The notes under the pieces were generated by a model. It was not told where the DNA came from. It did no database searches and saw only the letters and a list, made by a program, of their open reading frames with translations. A stretch of DNA of 64,000 nt, from contig JAWKUB010000006.1 in the NCBI GenBank assembly GCA_041398745.1, forward strand, positions 310,001 to 374,000. Reading direction: 5' to 3'. Shown here piece by piece: positions 25,722 to 35,028 of the stretch. The stretch is from JACKHO01 sp041398745 (GTDB lineage: Bacteria > Planctomycetota > Planctomycetia > Planctomycetales > Planctomycetaceae). The position numbers were made by a program, and so were the translations under genes. Each line of letters starts with the position of its first letter. Position 1 is the first letter of the stretch.

Positions 25722-26219
25722 CTAAGCAGCCATGAACGCGACGTAGTAGAACCACAGCCCCGTGACCGATGTCGCCACCAAGTCGACGACGGATATCCAG
25801 CCGAGCGTTTTGTGCAGGCGGCTGTGTTCGCCCGGTTGCGGGGGCTTGGGGAATCGACGCAGTGCATAGACTGTTGTCGCAATCCAGAGAAATGGGGTGG
25901 AAATGGCGAAGACCAGGTGAATCCACAGCACCTGCGACACAGATTGCAACTGCTGTGCGTCGAGCCGGACGTTCTCAGGGTCTTTATTGATGATGTTTTC
26001 CCAGCCGCCATGCATCCTCATGTCGACTTCGAACGCGGCGACGGCTACGAACAACACCACGCCCAGTGCAATTTGTAGAAAGCGATGCAGTCCAAAGTTG
26101 CGCTGGAACTTCACCACATACAGGCTGTAAAGCAGCACCGGCACCACAAGCACCAGTGCCACCACTACGAAATCCAGCATGAAGGAGGCGTCGTTGCCCA
26201 GAAAGCCATGTTCGATCAT
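25722..26219 (-). CDS. DUF420-like integral membrane protein
   Basis: 165 residues with four hydrophobic segments (FMLDFVVVALVLVVPVLLYSLYVV; FLQIALGVVLFVAVAAFEVDM; SQVLWIHLVFAISTPFLWIATTVYAL; SVVDLVATSVTGLWFYYVAFM). The His residues HRFLQ, HLVF and RLHKTLGW fall where DUF420/YozB proteins have conserved His, a family often near haem-copper oxidase genes. No oxidase genes are seen here, so the link is uncertain. Confidence 0.7.
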   Translation of the reverse strand: MIEHGFLGNDASFMLDFVVVALVLVVPVLLYSLYVVKFQRNFGLHRFLQIALGVVLFVAVAAFEVDMRMHGGWENIINKDPENVRLDAQQLQSVSQVLWIHLVFAISTPFLWIATTVYALRRFPKPPQPGEHSRLHKTLGWISVVDLVATSVTGLWFYYVAFMAA

Positions 26220-26446
26220 GAGCGTATTGTAGAGCCAGAAAACGGTTTGCCGAGGAACTCTGGTAATTCAGAATGTTCACCACAGGTCGATTCCCACATT
26301 TAGGAGCCGGAATGTCCGGAGCCCCAATGACTTCTGCTGCCTGGACGGATATGATTTCACGGAGTCCGCGCCAACGCTTCGCTTGGAATGGACGTATTAT
26401 TTTCACGGATCGGTCTGCCCATTCTCACGTGTAACCCCGCTCGGTC

Positions 26447-27499
26447 ATGTTCTCAAATCGCATCAGCAGTCGACAGCTCGCCATGTTCTGTCGTTCCGTT
26501 GCGACGCCGTTACATGCCGGTGTGGACATCATTAAGACACTGAAGCGGGAAGCGGGCAAAGCCAACGGCCGGCTGCGTGTGGTGCTCGAAGATATTGTCT
26601 ATCAGCTTAAGCAGGGGGAGGGACTGGTCGAAGCGTTTCGCTCGCATCAGCCATACTTTCCGGATTTGTTCTGCGACATGCTCAATGTCGCGGACGAAAC
26701 CGGAAACCTGCCGGAAGTGCTCCGCGAATTGGCAGAACATTACGAGAGCAACATCCGGTTGTGGAATACGTTCCTCGGTCAAATTACGCTGCCTGCCATT
26801 CAATTGGGCGCGGCCATTCTTATTGTTGCCGGCCTGATTTACCTCATGGGCTGGATTTCCGAAATGGTCTCGGCGCAAGGCGGCGAACCCGTCGATTTGC
26901 TCGGCTGGGGATTGCAGGGGACCGGCGGAGCCCTCACCTGGCTGGGAGGATGGGTACTCGGAGCGGTGTCGCTTTACATCGCCTACAAACTCGCGGCCAC
27001 GTCCTTGTCCGGCTTAAAACTGGTCCACAGAGCGTTGCTCGGATTTCCAGTCATTGGTACCTGTATGCGGAAGTTCGCCATTTCACGGTTCTCATGGGCC
27101 TTCTATCTCACACAAGGGGCTGGAATGCCCATCGACCGGAGCCTCGACGCCAGTTTGCGCGCGACGAGTAACGGGGCGTTCATCGCAGCGGCGCCAGACA
27201 TCATTTACGAGGTAAACTCAGGAGCAACTCTGCACGAAGCCCTCGACGTTTCGCAGCTCTTCCCGCGGGAGTTCATCGACATTGTCGACGTCGGCGAAAC
27301 ATCCGGAACTGTGCCCGAAACACTGGATCGTCTTTCTGAACAATTTGAAGAAGAAGCCCGCCGCAGTTTGTCGGGATTGTCGATGGCAGCCGGCTGGGTC
27401 ATTTGGGCGGGTGTGGCTGCGTTCATCATTTACATCATTTTCAAACTGGCGTTCTTCTACCTCGGCATGATTAACGACGCGCTGAACATGAGCATGTAA
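26447..27499 (+). CDS. Type II secretion GspF/PilC-like inner-membrane protein, short form
   Basis: 350 residues with the duplicated GspF domain: SSRQLAMFCRSVATPLHAGVDIIKTL with GNLPEVLRELAEHYE in the first half, and FAISRFSWAFYLTQGAGMPIDRSL with VGETSGTVPETLDRLSEQFEEEARR in the second. Membrane segments lie between the halves and at the C-terminus. The N-terminal region seen in canonical GspF (starting YxYxA) is missing, in contrast to the gene at 38730. No gspE, gspD or pseudopilin gene is adjacent. A radical SAM gene follows after 5 bases. Confidence 0.85.
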   Translation: MFSNRISSRQLAMFCRSVATPLHAGVDIIKTLKREAGKANGRLRVVLEDIVYQLKQGEGLVEAFRSHQPYFPDLFCDMLNVADETGNLPEVLRELAEHYESNIRLWNTFLGQITLPAIQLGAAILIVAGLIYLMGWISEMVSAQGGEPVDLLGWGLQGTGGALTWLGGWVLGAVSLYIAYKLAATSLSGLKLVHRALLGFPVIGTCMRKFAISRFSWAFYLTQGAGMPIDRSLDASLRATSNGAFIAAAPDIIYEVNSGATLHEALDVSQLFPREFIDIVDVGETSGTVPETLDRLSEQFEEEARRSLSGLSMAAGWVIWAGVAAFIIYIIFKLAFFYLGMINDALNMSM

Positions 27500-27504
27500 A
27501 CGCC

Positions 27505-28446
27505 ATGCAACGTTTCACTTCAGCCTTCATTCGGGAACAGCGCGGTGAAAAGAACGAGGTTGACCCTTACCATCCGTACGCTTTCCTTGTCGAGCCGGAA
27601 TGCGGGCCAAATGGTCAAGTGCAGGATGTGGCAACACTTTTCCTGACGAACCGTGAGTGTCCATTCACGTGCCTGATGTGCGACCTCTGGAAGAACACGC
27701 TCAACTCGCGGATTCCAGTCGGCACCATTCCCCAGCAAATCGACTACGCACTTGAGCGAATGCCCACTGCGCAGTCGATCAAACTGTACAACAGCGGGAA
27801 TTTCTTTGATCCTCAGGCCATTCCGCCAGAAGACTATCCCGCCATCGCACAAAGGATGACAGGTTTTCGCACAGTCATTGTGGAGAACCATCCCCGGCTC
27901 ATTGGTCCACGCTGCCTGGAATTCCAGCAACTGCTACCTGCCGGGATTGAACTTGAGGTCGCTATGGGACTGGAAACAGTTCATCAGGAAGCATTGGCCG
28001 CACTCAATAAGGAAATGACAACAGACGACTTCGCCCGCGCTGCCAGTTTCTTCGTTGAGAATAATATTGCCATGCGAGCATTCGTACTGCTCAAGCCGCC
28101 GTTCCTCAGTGAAGCAGAGGGATTGGAATGGGCGTTGAAGTCGACCGAATTTGCATTTGACCAGGGCGTGAGAACGGTGGCCATTATTCCGACGCGCGGC
28201 GGCAACGGCGTCATGGAACAGCTTGCTGACTCCCGCGACTTTTCACCACCATCGCTGCGCAGTCTCGAAGCTGTGCTCGATGCTGGTTTGGCGATGAAAC
28301 GCGGCCGAGTCTTTGTTGACTTGTGGGATGCCGAAAAACTCATCGAGTGTCCGGTCTGCGGTCCAAAACGCATCGAGCGTCTGCAAAACATGAATCTCAC
28401 GCAGTGCGAGTCGCCGCGTGTCACCTGTTCAAACTGCGCTGGGTAA
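27505..28446 (+). CDS. Radical SAM protein, RaSEA/Elp3-like
   Basis: 313 residues. The cluster motif is unusual for its class: ECPFTCLMCD (Cys52, Cys56, Cys59; CxxxCxxC). Later motifs are LYNSGNFFDPQAIP, MGLETVHQEALAALNKEMTTDDF and IIPTRGGNG. The C-terminus has a possible zinc site (CPVCGPKR ... CESPRVTCSNC). The arrangement resembles the archaeosine-biosynthesis radical SAM family RaSEA (TIGR01210) and its bacterial relatives of unknown function. It starts 5 bases after the GspF-like gene, so the two are likely translationally coupled. Its stop abuts the esterase stop on the other strand. Confidence 0.75.
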   Translation: MQRFTSAFIREQRGEKNEVDPYHPYAFLVEPECGPNGQVQDVATLFLTNRECPFTCLMCDLWKNTLNSRIPVGTIPQQIDYALERMPTAQSIKLYNSGNFFDPQAIPPEDYPAIAQRMTGFRTVIVENHPRLIGPRCLEFQQLLPAGIELEVAMGLETVHQEALAALNKEMTTDDFARAASFFVENNIAMRAFVLLKPPFLSEAEGLEWALKSTEFAFDQGVRTVAIIPTRGGNGVMEQLADSRDFSPPSLRSLEAVLDAGLAMKRGRVFVDLWDAEKLIECPVCGPKRIERLQNMNLTQCESPRVTCSNCAG

Positions 28447-29505
28447 CTACTGCGCTTTGGCAGCATGCTCAATGAGTGACAACATTTCGTCGGCCATGGT
28501 CTTGCCAATACGGTTAAACCAAATGGCACTTCCCATGTAGTGGTAGGCGAAGTCGCCACCGGTTCGTTTCCATTCTTCAAAGTTGTCGCGCCAGTTGGGA
28601 TAAAGTTCCTCGGCGGCCTTATCGACCAGCACGTCCGTCCGAAACGCTTTCACATTTCCCTGAAACTCCGGCACATCGTTCATGGAGAGCTGTGCGTTAC
28701 GGACAATGAGCATTGCCCCTTCGGCGGGCTTTGATCCGTTCTGCCCCATCGCGGCAATGACAAACGGAAGCTGCGGCGCGTGCAAGTCCTTTCGAACGTC
28801 ATTGATGAAGTGCTGCATGTTCGAGGCGTATTCATTCTCCGCGCCATACTGGTCATTCCACCCCTGGAACCAGACAAAGCCCGTCATTTCCAGCTTGTGA
28901 CCGGCCAGTTCAGGAAACAACGTGTCCAGATTGTCCTGAACATCCCGAACCTCAGCCAGCATGTTCCGGTAAGATGATCCATAGTCTTTGAGGATGTCGT
29001 CGCGTGTGGGGAGGGGATCGTTTTTGCTGTTCTTTTCGTTATTCCGTTGCACACGCTGCTGTGCCTGATCGAGTTCCTTCTGCAGAAACTCTTCGGAGGG
29101 CAATGCCGCCGAAGGAGACCGAAACAGCTTGAACAACGAATGGCCGCCCCATGCCGTTTTGATCAGCAGCACCGGCTCCTCGAAATGGTTCCCCATTACG
29201 GTCCCGAATTCCAGTTCTGCACCAGTCCGGTTGGGCGATCCGTACCCAATGGTCAGCGGGCCCTTGCGATTCAAAAACTTGATGAACACATCGTCCCGCT
29301 CGACCCATTGGTCTCCGTTCCGCAAATGGCGAAACAGTGCCGCAGTTTTCGGGTCCGTCGCCTGATGCTCCAGCAACTCATTCGGAGCCTTCCCCTCCAT
29401 GTTCGACTGCCCCGCCAGAATGAAGACCTTGACGACCTTCTCCTCAGCCGACACCGACGCTGCCAGAAGACAAAAGCTGAACGCAATAGACAACAAACGA
29501 AACAT
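28447..29505 (-). CDS. Secreted sialate O-acetylesterase-type (SGNH) esterase
   Basis: 352 residues with a signal peptide (MFRLLSIAFSFCLLAASVSA). ILAGQSNMEG holds the nucleophile Ser of the SASA/carbohydrate esterase family 6-like group. VLLIKTAWGGHSL, and FVWFQGWNDQYG near residue 205-216, match the Gly and Asn oxyanion blocks. Probably removes acetyl groups from polysaccharides outside the cytoplasm. GGGAGAG precedes the ATG. Planctomycetes carry many paralogues. Confidence 0.88.
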   Translation of the reverse strand: MFRLLSIAFSFCLLAASVSAEEKVVKVFILAGQSNMEGKAPNELLEHQATDPKTAALFRHLRNGDQWVERDDVFIKFLNRKGPLTIGYGSPNRTGAELEFGTVMGNHFEEPVLLIKTAWGGHSLFKLFRSPSAALPSEEFLQKELDQAQQRVQRNNEKNSKNDPLPTRDDILKDYGSSYRNMLAEVRDVQDNLDTLFPELAGHKLEMTGFVWFQGWNDQYGAENEYASNMQHFINDVRKDLHAPQLPFVIAAMGQNGSKPAEGAMLIVRNAQLSMNDVPEFQGNVKAFRTDVLVDKAAEELYPNWRDNFEEWKRTGGDFAYHYMGSAIWFNRIGKTMADEMLSLIEHAAKAQ

Positions 29506-29837
29506 GACACTCTCCCAGGTACCGTTTAAACAACTTGCTCTTCACGCAACACTCAGGTTTTGTTGCCTCTTGTGATATGAGCCCAGCATCCCAGCGTCAA
29601 ATGAGACGGCAGTAAAACCCGCTTGCTGTGCCTGCTTGATAGGAGAAATCCACGGAGAAACGGAGGGCACTGAGAATTGTTCAGGTGACGGCGATGTCAC
29701 GCCAACTCTGTGTCCTCCGTGCCTCCGTGGTGATTCTCTTCCGTCAAACAGAGGTTCAACGTGATTGCCTGAATGGTCGACAAATTTGCAGCCTCGAACG
29801 GCTTCGCCGCCCAGATTTGATCTGGGCCACCCTTGGC
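29506..29837. other. Intergenic region with inverted CCACGGAG repeat
   Basis: 332 bases between two minus-strand genes. The only structure I see is the inverted repeat at 29650-29736. No credible gene; weak frames here are short and lack start signals. Confidence 0.5.
29650..29733. repeat. Imperfect inverted repeat of the CCACGGAG type
   Basis: CCACGGAGAAACGGAGGGCA (29650-) is mirrored by a stretch at about 29708-29733 whose reverse complement begins CCACGGAGGCACGGAGGACA. About 25 bases match with four differences around a roughly 32-base loop. The CACGGAG-nn-ACGGAG motif is one I know as a dispersed, probably hairpin-forming repeat in many environmental genomes. Confidence 0.6.
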
Positions 29838-30620
29838 CTACTCCAGCACTGGGTATTTGTAGACAACTTCGAGACCTACGTCCGAGGATGCTGCGTACTC
29901 CTCGTACGGTACGTCTTCGATGAGCGTCCACACATCCTGTGTCCAAGTAGCATTTCCAGTCGCAAAACTTTGTCTGTAACCTTCGAGTATTCCATAGCTC
30001 ATTGACTCAGTTCCGACTGCGCCCCCAACTGCTTCGACGTAGTCTCGAAGATATGCCAGCCTCGCGTCATGCAAATCAAATGGTTGCCAGAACTTGACAT
30101 TTGAGTCGACTTGTTCCTCAAAATCACTGAGCGTCGTTATCACATCTTGGAAAGTACATTCCGCAAAAGTGGTTCCCCGCATATTGCAGCGTTCGAACGA
30201 AACACTCTCGAAATGGCATTCGGCGAAAACCAGCTGATTTTGAAATGGCACAAGGTCTGCACGCCGTACGCGTCCTCCCCAGTTCGTAATCTTCATCGCA
30301 TCAAAGTGGCATCGCACAAACTGACAATTGCGGAATAATGTTGAATATGGGTGATATCGGATGAACTGCGAGTCAACGAACCGACAACCTTCGAACGTAT
30401 TTCCTGGTGAGATTGGCCTCTGGAAAACAGCATGGTCGAATAGGCAATCTTCCCAGTGATTCTCACCTCCCCAAACGTTTCCGCCAGTCGTTATGTTGAT
30501 GAATTCGCACTTGCTTGTCATGCAATTGTTGCACTTGAGGCTGACATGGCAGTCTTGCACCCGTTCGCGATGGAACGCTTCATTGTAGACAACCGTCTGG
30601 TTCTGAAATGGTGAAGGCAT
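29838..30620 (-). CDS. Pentapeptide-repeat-like beta-helix protein
   Basis: 260 residues from ATG 30620. Cys/Phe-rich units spaced about every five or ten residues (CEFINITTGG, CLFDHAVF, CRFVDSQFI, CQFVRCHFD, CHFESVSFERCNMRGTTFAECTF) indicate a right-handed quadrilateral beta-helix. The last third is not repetitive. The frame stays open upstream into the symporter gene in a different phase, but that part has shadow composition, so I start at 30620, 20 bases after the symporter stop. Function unknown. Confidence 0.65.
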   Translation of the reverse strand: MPSPFQNQTVVYNEAFHRERVQDCHVSLKCNNCMTSKCEFINITTGGNVWGGENHWEDCLFDHAVFQRPISPGNTFEGCRFVDSQFIRYHPYSTLFRNCQFVRCHFDAMKITNWGGRVRRADLVPFQNQLVFAECHFESVSFERCNMRGTTFAECTFQDVITTLSDFEEQVDSNVKFWQPFDLHDARLAYLRDYVEAVGGAVGTESMSYGILEGYRQSFATGNATWTQDVWTLIEDVPYEEYAASSDVGLEVVYKYPVLE

Positions 30621-30640
30621 TGCATCCGCGACCAGTTTAA

Positions 30641-32554
30641 CTATCCGCCAAACACCACCGAGAAATCGGCCAACGCGATGTAAATCGTCAGCACAATGGC
30701 TACCAGAGCGATGCCGACGTACCAGGCGGGTTTCCAGGGGGTCATGTCGACGACGTTGACGTCTTTCTGGACGTATGGCTCGGGGCTCGGTGAGATTTGT
30801 CCGATGACGAGCATGAGGCCGACGGTGCAGGCGAAGACGAGGCCGAGGAAGTGGAAGTCGTGAATGGGTGAGAAGAGCTTCGTAACTGGTGGTACGAAGT
30901 AGACGAGAATGATGGTCAGGAAGCTGAGCACGAGTCCGATTTGAGCTGCCTTGGCGGGGACGCGTTTGGTGAACATGCCGACGGCCATGACCGACAGAAT
31001 CGGGATGAAATACAGCCCGTTCATTTTTTGCAGGTAGCCGAAAATGCTCTCCTGACCAATGAGCATGGGGGCCATGAGCATGGAGGCCACGGCGACAATG
31101 GTGCCGAAATACTTTCCGGAGTTGATGACGTCTTTGTCGGTGGCATCGGCGTGCAGCATGTCGCGGTACACACCGAGGCTGAACAGCGTGACGGAACTGT
31201 TGAGCACCGAGTTGAACGAACTGAGAATGGCACCAATGACCACGGCGGCAAAGAATCCCCGCAGGTACCAAGGGAGGACCTTCTGTACCAGTCGACCGTA
31301 TGCCTTGTCCCGATCGCGGGGCGGAATGATTTCTGCCTTCTCTGGAAGCTTGTGGAATTCGAGTCCGTCGGCTGATTTGGTGATGACGACATCCTTACCG
31401 AGGACATGCGAAATGGTGTGCGAGTTGCCGTCTTCATCGGTGAAGGTTTGACCGACTTGGCTTTGGGCCGCTTCGGGGTCGCTGGTCTGCAAGATTTTCT
31501 CTGCATCAGCCCCGTGCAGGATGACAGAATCAGAGGTGCCGTCGTCCTGTTTGACGTCATAGATGAGTGCGACTGATTCGGTTGTGAAATCATGGACGGA
31601 GAGTCGTTGGTCTCCCTCTTTGAATGTGCCGTAAAGATGAAAGGCAACCATGCCGGGAATCACCAGGATGATGGGAGCCAGCATTTTGAATATGCCCGCG
31701 ATGAGCACACCCTTTTGGCCTTCTCCCAGGCTTTTCGCGCCAAACGTCCGCTGAATGATTTGCTGGTTGGTCGTCCAGTAAAACAGGTTGAGCAGCAGCA
31801 CGCCCGTGAAGAGCGTGGAGAACGGAACTGACGAAGAAGGGCCGCCGAGCGAGTTGAACTTCTCGGGGTGTGCATTCTTCAGCAATAGCAGTCCTTCCTG
31901 AGCTCCGCCGCCAAGAGCCTGCAGACCGAGAACGGCAATGAGAATACCGCCAACCAGTAACCCGAATCCGTTGAGCGTGTCGGAGACAGCCACAGTTCGG
32001 AGTCCGCCGAAAATGGCGTAAATCGAACCGAGAATGCCAATGAGCCAGACCAGTATCCAAATGAGCGCGGTGTCCGACTCAATTCCGGTCATCCCATGCA
32101 AATCGAGAATTCCCGTCATTCCCCGTGCTCCCGTGTAGAGAATCATGGGGAGCAGAATGACTGTGTAGGCGAACAGGAAAATGAGCGTGGTAATGGTTCG
32201 GGTCCGTTTGTCGAACCGCTCTTCGAGGAACTGCGGTACCGTCGCAATGCCGCTCTTCAAGTAGCGGGGCAGAAAAATGAGAGCGAGGATGACCAGCGAA
32301 ACAGCCGCCACGACTTCCCACGCCATGACGCAAATACCGTCAACGTAGGCCGAGCCGTTGAGCCCCACGAGTTGTTCGGTGGAGAGATTCGTCAGCAGAA
32401 GTGATCCCGCGATGAATCCCCCCGTGAGCGACCGACCAGCGAGGAAGTACCCCCCCGAACTTTCGTGGTCGTCCTTCCGGGTTATCCACCAGGTAATGAC
32501 ACCGACCAGAGCCGTGAACAGGATAAATGACGAAGCGGTGAGTAAATGTTCCAT
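30641..32554 (-). CDS. Sodium/solute symporter (SSS family) with periplasmic-side insertion
   Basis: 637 residues with about 14 membrane helices. NLSTEQLVGLNGSAYVDG (TM2), AIFGGLRTVAVSDTLNGFGLL and GAILSSFNSVLNSSVTLFSLGVYRDM carry the SSS/SGLT signatures, including Na2-site Ser residues. Between the helices ending near residue 308 and starting near 426 there is a hydrophilic block of about 105 residues containing FTDEDGNSHTISHVLGKDVV. Typical family members have a short loop there. Sugar-type substrates are likely, but this is not proven by the sequence. Confidence 0.88.
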   Translation of the reverse strand: MEHLLTASSFILFTALVGVITWWITRKDDHESSGGYFLAGRSLTGGFIAGSLLLTNLSTEQLVGLNGSAYVDGICVMAWEVVAAVSLVILALIFLPRYLKSGIATVPQFLEERFDKRTRTITTLIFLFAYTVILLPMILYTGARGMTGILDLHGMTGIESDTALIWILVWLIGILGSIYAIFGGLRTVAVSDTLNGFGLLVGGILIAVLGLQALGGGAQEGLLLLKNAHPEKFNSLGGPSSSVPFSTLFTGVLLLNLFYWTTNQQIIQRTFGAKSLGEGQKGVLIAGIFKMLAPIILVIPGMVAFHLYGTFKEGDQRLSVHDFTTESVALIYDVKQDDGTSDSVILHGADAEKILQTSDPEAAQSQVGQTFTDEDGNSHTISHVLGKDVVITKSADGLEFHKLPEKAEIIPPRDRDKAYGRLVQKVLPWYLRGFFAAVVIGAILSSFNSVLNSSVTLFSLGVYRDMLHADATDKDVINSGKYFGTIVAVASMLMAPMLIGQESIFGYLQKMNGLYFIPILSVMAVGMFTKRVPAKAAQIGLVLSFLTIILVYFVPPVTKLFSPIHDFHFLGLVFACTVGLMLVIGQISPSPEPYVQKDVNVVDMTPWKPAWYVGIALVAIVLTIYIALADFSVVFGG

Positions 32555-32669
32555 GAGAACAAATGGGGCAAATCGACGTGGTATGCGGAGTTAACGGGCG
32601 TGAACTGTGACGAATATGCCCGTCGAGAGCAAACCAGTGTTCGTCGCCACACTGACTGTGTTCAGGACA

Positions 32670-33776
32670 TCAGTCTTCGGCAGACTCAGCCTTCGGAGCG
32701 ATTGCTGTTCCCGTAATCACAATTTCAAGCTGTGGCATAAGTCGGTTGTCCGTGTCGAACAAGAATTTCTCGTTCAGTGGACCGACCTGATTTGGTGTGA
32801 CGATTACTTCCACCCAGTGTTCGGCGAGACGTTCGTCGGCATTAGCGATGTGAACGATTTCCGTTTTGTTGTCGGGTGAGGGTGTCAGCGAGAACGACGT
32901 TCCGCCCGCCGATCGAATCAAGATTCGGCGTGTACGGGGAGTGCCCACCGGAATTGTTCCCACAGCAACACGAGCAGGAAACTGAATGGGTGTTTCGAGC
33001 TGAATGAGAGCCTGGCACTTTGCATAAAACGGAAGCTCCCCCTCCTGTGCGGGACAAACCGCGGAAAGCACGAAGGCCGGTTGATCGGCACTGAGGTCGG
33101 CTGGAGGCTCAATCGCCAGGGTCAAGGTCCACATTTGTCGCCACAGCCCCGGTGCGATTTCCGCAGGATCGCCCTGCGGTTCCACGCTGTCGAGGGTTAC
33201 GTAATCGACAGGACAGTCCAGAGAGGGTACCTGCTGTATAACTTTGGGGTCGCGCCCAATGCGAGATACTTCGATGACGCGAGTAAAACGTTGACCAAGT
33301 TGCTCCGGTGGAACTTTCGTAATGATTTGCGAAGTGACACGCGCATCTTCGAAAGTTTGAACCTCCGCAGCGACAACTTGCTCGGTTTTGTCCTCACCCT
33401 CTTCCCAGTTGAACCAGACTTCGTACTGCGAAGCGCGTTCAACAGTCCCAATTTCCGCCACAATGGTGAGCAGCTTTTCTTCGTCTGGCTGGAATGTCAT
33501 TCGATCATCCCGCTTCAGTAAATCCTCACCGAACCTGACGGTGTAGCAACTGCATCCCGTTCTTTGAAAAACAAGGTCGCGTGCTTTGTCCGAATGGTTT
33601 CGCACAGGGACAGTGAGACTTAATCTGTCAGATGACCGCTCAACCCTTAATTCGCTGGTGAGCATGGGAGGGAGTTCAGTCGCCTGACGTCCGCCATCTG
33701 GATGCGAAACGACCACCTCGTTTGAATGTGAACTACATCCGACCAATAACAACATTCCCAAAACCCAATTGCGCAT
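32670..33776 (-). CDS. DUF1573-like lipoprotein
   Basis: 368 residues with lipobox LLLVGC (Cys about 14). Two or three immunoglobulin-like (ASH/DUF1573) modules are suggested by LTVPVRNHSDKARDLVFQRTGCSCYTV and by VAVGTIPVGTPRTRRILIRSAGGTSFSLT. The GCSC motif is typical of planctomycete DUF1573 proteins. Probably an envelope structural or binding protein. GGGAGG lies 7 bases before the ATG. Confidence 0.75.
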   Translation of the reverse strand: MRNWVLGMLLLVGCSSHSNEVVVSHPDGGRQATELPPMLTSELRVERSSDRLSLTVPVRNHSDKARDLVFQRTGCSCYTVRFGEDLLKRDDRMTFQPDEEKLLTIVAEIGTVERASQYEVWFNWEEGEDKTEQVVAAEVQTFEDARVTSQIITKVPPEQLGQRFTRVIEVSRIGRDPKVIQQVPSLDCPVDYVTLDSVEPQGDPAEIAPGLWRQMWTLTLAIEPPADLSADQPAFVLSAVCPAQEGELPFYAKCQALIQLETPIQFPARVAVGTIPVGTPRTRRILIRSAGGTSFSLTPSPDNKTEIVHIANADERLAEHWVEVIVTPNQVGPLNEKFLFDTDNRLMPQLEIVITGTAIAPKAESAED

Positions 33777-34104
33777 TTTTCAACCTCCCGCACAGGTGCC
33801 AACGCAACTCAACCCGCGTCAAGTCTGCGAACTGCCAGTAGAGCCGCCTCTGCTCTAAACAACAGCACCTCGACCGATACCTGCTATCGGGAGCACGAAC
33901 AAGAGATTTGCACGAAACTGCTGCAAAACGCGGCAATTGCAGTCATATAACCCGCCTTCAGCGTTACCTTAATGGTACATTCGTCACAGGTGGACCGAAT
34001 AATCCGTGGCAATGAGTCCAGAAGCAACCTTGCAAACAGGACTGGAAGAAGTTCAGATTCGACTACGATTGTCGGGAACGCATCGCTGTGATTGAAGGGA
34101 TTCG
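33777..34104. other. Divergent intergenic region (328 bases)
   Basis: Separates the DUF1573-like lipoprotein gene from the SurA-like gene, so it should contain both promoters. I see no convincing promoter, riboswitch or hairpin. Confidence 0.4.
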
Positions 34105-35001
34105 ATGAACGGTTTTCAGAGACTGAAGGTTTTCACGCTCGGATTTTCACTCGTGTTTGTCAACGCGTTGGCGATGTCGCAAGACGTCACCGAAGTTCCG
34201 GCAGCACTCCGCGAAGTCTTGCCAGAACCCGAGTTGAATCTAGCCGAGGTCAACGGGAAGAAAGTCACCGGAGCCGATGTACGCGCCCGAATGCTATCTG
34301 CCCCCCCAGCTGAACTGTTGGCTCCGCGCTCGCTGGAGGCTTACGTGCAGGAGTGTGTGGACCGTGTGCTTCTGGAGAACTTCCTGAAGAAGCGTCGCGT
34401 GGAAGTCGAGGACGAGGCGGTCGACGAGCGCGTCAAAGCATTTCTGGCACGTGCCAGCAAGGCCGCAGGTTCTGAAGAAGCAGCGTTGGAGCGATTGGGA
34501 CTGAATGAGGAATCGCTCAAGCGGACAGTAAGACTTTCACTCACCTGGCTGAAGCATGCTCAGCAAACACTCGTGGACAAGCAGTATCGCGACTACTTCA
34601 AGGAGCATCAGCAGGAGTTGGACGGATCGCGCGTGGTGCTGACCTATAAGTTCATCCGATTGACTGAGAACGCAGCGGACGCGGAAATGGAACGAGCTTC
34701 CAGCGAACTCAATGCGGCCATTACAGACGGCGACCTCGGGGAACGCGTGACAACGGAGTACGTCGGTACGTTGCCTCCAGTAGTCACAAGGAAAGCATTT
34801 GCCATGTCCGCTGAAGAGACGAGCGACGTCATTGTGACACCTCAGGCGGCATACATCATTCGCGTCCATGCGCGTATTCCCGGTCAACTGAGCCTGGAAG
34901 ATGTCCGCACGCAAGTCCTTTCGGCACTCGCCCAGCAGTTGTGGGACGAGGAAGTCGCCCGACAACGTTCCAACGCCCGCATTCGTGTAACGCTTCCTTA
35001 G
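34105..35001 (+). CDS. SurA/PrsA-like peptidylprolyl isomerase, secreted
   Basis: 298 residues with a signal peptide ending about AMS|QD (residue 25). An N-terminal SurA-like segment (LAEVNGKKVTGADVRARML, about 45-63), a helical chaperone region, and a degenerate parvulin-type domain (VLTYKFIRLTENAADAEMERASSEL ... TTEYVGTLPPVV ... AYIIRVHARIPGQLSLEDVRTQV) follow. Probably an envelope chaperone. Residues of the parvulin active site are only partly recognisable, so isomerase activity is uncertain. GAAGGG precedes the ATG. It leads a three-gene plus-strand set. Confidence 0.75.
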   Translation: MNGFQRLKVFTLGFSLVFVNALAMSQDVTEVPAALREVLPEPELNLAEVNGKKVTGADVRARMLSAPPAELLAPRSLEAYVQECVDRVLLENFLKKRRVEVEDEAVDERVKAFLARASKAAGSEEAALERLGLNEESLKRTVRLSLTWLKHAQQTLVDKQYRDYFKEHQQELDGSRVVLTYKFIRLTENAADAEMERASSELNAAITDGDLGERVTTEYVGTLPPVVTRKAFAMSAEETSDVIVTPQAAYIIRVHARIPGQLSLEDVRTQVLSALAQQLWDEEVARQRSNARIRVTLP

Positions 35002-35028
35002 AATTGTTTACTGCAAACTGAGAGATGT

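Noticed and set aside
30621..31271. N-terminal extension of the pentapeptide-like protein into the symporter gene.
   Set aside because: These 217 residues are His/Arg-rich, out of phase with the symporter, and contain none of the repeats; the ATG at 30620 is preferred.
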